Assembly (NCBI GenBank): GCA_001316125.1
Contig: BBCS01000002.1
Coordinates: 124,001-188,000 of the forward strand
DNA: 64,000 bases
From: Vulcanisaeta distributa JCM 11213
Lineage (GTDB): Archaea; Thermoproteota; Thermoprotei; Thermoproteales; Thermocladiaceae
Direction: 5' to 3'
How positions within the stretch are numbered: position 1 is the stretch's first letter; the number at the start of each line of letters is the position of its first letter. This document shows, one piece after another, positions 62,190 through 64,000 of this stretch. A program made the translations under genes and the position numbers. The notes beneath the pieces were generated by a model. The model was not told the origin of the DNA. It did not search any database and worked only from the letters and a program-made list of their open reading frames with translations.

Positions 62190-63004
62190 TCATCCCCCCC
62201 TAAGTTCTACCCTGGCCATTTCATAATCACTGGGTTTCATATTGTATAATTCATCAATTAGATTCACCTTCAATGATACAGGTCCTGAGGATTTCCTCTC
62301 GGCCTTCTCGGCAGCTATCTCGAACGTGACCAAGCCCTCCACGGAGGCAATTAAGAAGTCCCTGTTCACTGCCATGAAGCTCGCGATCACGGAGCCAACC
62401 ATGCAGCCGCTACCCGTTATGTACTGTAGCATTGGTGTTCCGTTACTGACTATTGCGACCCTCTTACCGTCAGATACGTAATCCCTTGGCCCCCCCGTAA
62501 TCACGGCCGTAACGCCATACTCCCTAGCCAATTTCTCAGCAATCTCAGGCTGGCCTCGCCCAGTGAGTCCACGCCCTTAACCATACCAGCAACGCCCGCC
62601 AGAGCCATCATCTCACCGCCATTCCCCTTAAGTACACTGACCTCAACCTCATCGAGTATCCTAAGCACGGTCTCGGTCCTAAACCTAGTAGCACCAGCGC
62701 CAACTGGGTCTAAGAGCACAGGCACGTTATTCCTACTTGCAGCCTTACCAGCCAGTATGAAGGACTCAACCCACCTATCATCGAGCGTACCAATGTTTAT
62801 ATACAAAACATCAGCCTTAGCCGCCAACTCCTCAACCTCCTCCCTGGCATGGGCCATTATTGGCGATGCACCAACGGCAAGGGTTACGTTTGCAGCGTCA
62901 TTCATAACCACGTAATTCATTAAATGGTGAATTAGGGGGGGTCTCTTCCTCCTAATGGCCTGCAAATCATCCCAATAATTGATCATTGATTGGCTCAATA
63001 ACAT
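62190..63004 (-). CDS. thiM: Hydroxyethylthiazole kinase (frameshifted)
   Basis: Phosphorylates 4-methyl-5-(2-hydroxyethyl)thiazole in thiamine salvage. Marks: PLIHHLMNYVVMNDAANVTLAVGASPIMAHAREEV, VLYINIGTLDDRWVESF, PVLLDPVGAGATRFR, VLKGNGGEMMALAG, then after a break near 62545 EYGVTAVITG...DYVSDGKRV and YITGSGCMVGSVIASF (catalytic Cys region). About 270 residues. Fits the need for thiamine diphosphate by the acetolactate-synthase-like enzyme, though no genetic link is shown. Confidence 0.88.
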
Positions 63005-63110
63005 AGTAATTAATAAGTATTAATAATGTTATTCATTAATTAAGAAAAATGCTTCATGAAGGCTCCCTGCAATACACGTTAATTCTTATTATATACTTAT
63101 ATTGCGTGTA

Positions 63111-63512
63111 ATGTCATTAAGATTTATTAATTCATTAATAATGAAACACTATGTGACTTTGTCGATTGAGGGGGCTAATGACGTTATTACCCACCTGCTT
63201 GGGGGAGGGGTGTTGATATTAGGACTGATAGGGTTGTCCTTGACTCGAGGTTTGAGTTTGATGTTTATGGTACCAATGGGCGGTTGACGATAGTCGGCGA
63301 GGCTAAGACGAGGGCTAGCCCCCAACACTGTTAGGAGGGTTGCTGAGAAGATTGATGAGGCTATCAGGGCAATGCCAGACAAATTCCCCCCCGGCAGAGT
63401 CATTAAGGTCATTCACTGCCTAAGGGCAATGCCGGGAGCAGTCGAGGAGGCCAATAGGCTTGGTATTTGGTTCCTTGAGTCTGGTAGGGAGAGGAATTCA
63501 CCGGGTATTTAA
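63111..63512 (+). CDS. PD-(D/E)xK-like nuclease-family small protein (frameshifted), function unknown
   Basis: From ATG 63111 the repaired product (about 130 residues) reads MSLRFINSLIMKHYVTLSIEGANDVITHLLGEGVDIRTDRVVLDSRFEFDVYGTNGRLTIVGEAKTRASPNTVRRVAEKIDEAIRAMPDKFP. The pattern FEFDVYG...IVGEAKT has the D...E-x-K core of archaeal restriction-nuclease-like DUF proteins. Two tracts (G5 and G4 near 63202 and 63208) each look one G too long, and another indel lies near 63322. A TATA-like TTATATACTTATA is 11-24 bases upstream. Activity is not established. Confidence 0.5.
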
Positions 63513-64000
63513 TGATTTTGCAATGCCTAATTCGCTTATTAACTTAATTAGAGACTGAATGGGAGTATCACTGCTTGTATCCACACTGATTAGGTTAAGT
63601 GACTTAGCCAATGCATTATATATTATCCACTGTCTCGGTAATGTCCTAGCAGTCGGTTCACGGCCTTTACGCCTGATTAGGGTCTTGAGGTCGGCGATTA
63701 TAAACACATTTCTGCAATGCTTAAGCGCCAACGCCAGTGTCGCCCTTCCCCCCCACAGCGTCTTGAGGAAGCCTGGCTCGGTGGTTACGCAGACCCAAAC
63801 CAGGAAATCCAGAAGCCCCCCCCTCTCGCCAATCACGGTCTCGTAAATGCTGGGCATTATGAACCTGAAGAACCAATTGGGTAGTACTGATATGAATTCC
63901 AGGAACCACCAAAGGGCCTTAGGTTTTTCGGTATTGAAATTCCGTAATAAGGATTATCAATCCCCCCCTCATGCTTGGGAATAACGCCAGGAACCTAGCC
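63498..64000 (-). CDS. Possible thymidylate-kinase-like P-loop protein, 5' end outside window
   Basis: C-terminal part of a larger gene. Readable in order from the window edge: NPYYGISIPKNLRALWWFLEF, FRFIMPSIYETVIGERG (a DR/GERG-like lid region), FLVWVCVTTEPGFLKTLWG, CRNVFIIADLKTLIRRKGRE, YNALAKSLNLISVDTSSDTPIQSLIKLISEL. The last blocks resemble the distal half of dTMP-kinase-like enzymes, but the P-loop lies outside the window, so this is tentative. A frame change lies near 63930, and C7/C8 tracts near 63748, 63815 and 63962 add residues. Convergent overlap with the preceding gene. Confidence 0.4.

Noticed and set aside
414..62545. Programmed frameshifting or transcriptional slippage at G/C tracts as a shared biological mechanism
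   Set aside because: Many breaks are at GG>G or AA>A sites that cannot slip, shifts go in both directions, and a tRNA is affected too. Consensus error explains all with less. Kept only as an alternative for the seven-base tracts.

Overview
The window looks like a thermophilic crenarchaeon of the Thermoproteales, close to Vulcanisaeta/Caldivirga. This is inferred from several features together: archaeal S3, L29, RNase P Rpp29 and A-type ATPase genes; an archaeal lipid pathway (UbiA-type prenyltransferase, CDP-archaeol synthase); several PaREP1-family genes; a tRNA-Gly with a 37/38 intron; an fba-pfp (PPi-dependent PFK) operon; and TATA boxes 20-30 bases before start codons, typical of leaderless crenarchaeal mRNAs. 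No marker in the window fixes the genus.

The consensus is unusual. Many conserved genes are broken by single-base indels in short homopolymers, mostly GG>G, GGG>GG or AAA>AA losses and C4/G4>5 gains. By eye there are also about 120 G or C tracts of exactly seven. Family patterns suggest many of these should be 4 (adding one Gly or Pro in frame) or 5 (causing a frameshift). A tRNA stem has lost a base too. I therefore annotate reconstructed gene extents, not open fragments, and treat most frameshifts as probable consensus errors.

Layout. 0-10.5 kb: RNA-binding protein, ilvD, PEBP, an ABC exporter, YkgJ-like protein, HAD hydrolases, GTP cyclohydrolase ArfA, a membrane-tethered winged-helix protein beside a secreted repeat-rich protein, VKOR. 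10.5-18.5 kb: MoeA-PBP fusion, two acyl/acetyl-CoA synthetases, DUF169, FMN glutamate-synthase-like protein. 18.5-32.9 kb, core and central metabolism: prenyltransferase, AtpF, CarS, zinc finger protein, two DUF35 proteins, S3-L29-Rpp29-AtpE-AtpA, CysS, GH15 glucoamylase, PPi-PFK, FBA aldolase, creatininase. 33-44 kb: tRNA-Gly, DUF309, sugar ABC transporter, split UxaA-type dehydratase, aspartic protease, beta-hydroxyacid dehydrogenase, molybdopterin-binding protein, HEPN/MNT pair, DUF234 ATPase, PaREP1. 43.8-59 kb: tungsten aldehyde oxidoreductase, ThDP enzyme, two MFS transporters, a second beta-hydroxyacid dehydrogenase, HTH-10 regulator, a decayed glycolate-oxidase gene, mannonate-dehydratase-like enzyme, PaREP1 genes, KdaD-like dehydratase, enolase-superfamily dehydratase, aldose dehydrogenase. 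59-64 kb: 2-oxoacid:ferredoxin oxidoreductase, acryloyl-CoA-reductase-like MDR, ThiM, a nuclease-like fragment and a partial kinase-like gene.

Working together: glucoamylase, PPi-PFK and aldolase form a glucan/glycolysis block. The 33.7-59 kb stretch reads as a sugar and sugar-acid catabolic island (uptake, aldose oxidation, aldonate dehydration, 2-keto-3-deoxy-acid dehydration, aldehyde oxidation), interspersed with HEPN/MNT and PaREP1 genes. No gap longer than about 300 bases lacks a gene. I saw no CRISPR array, insertion sequence or rRNA.
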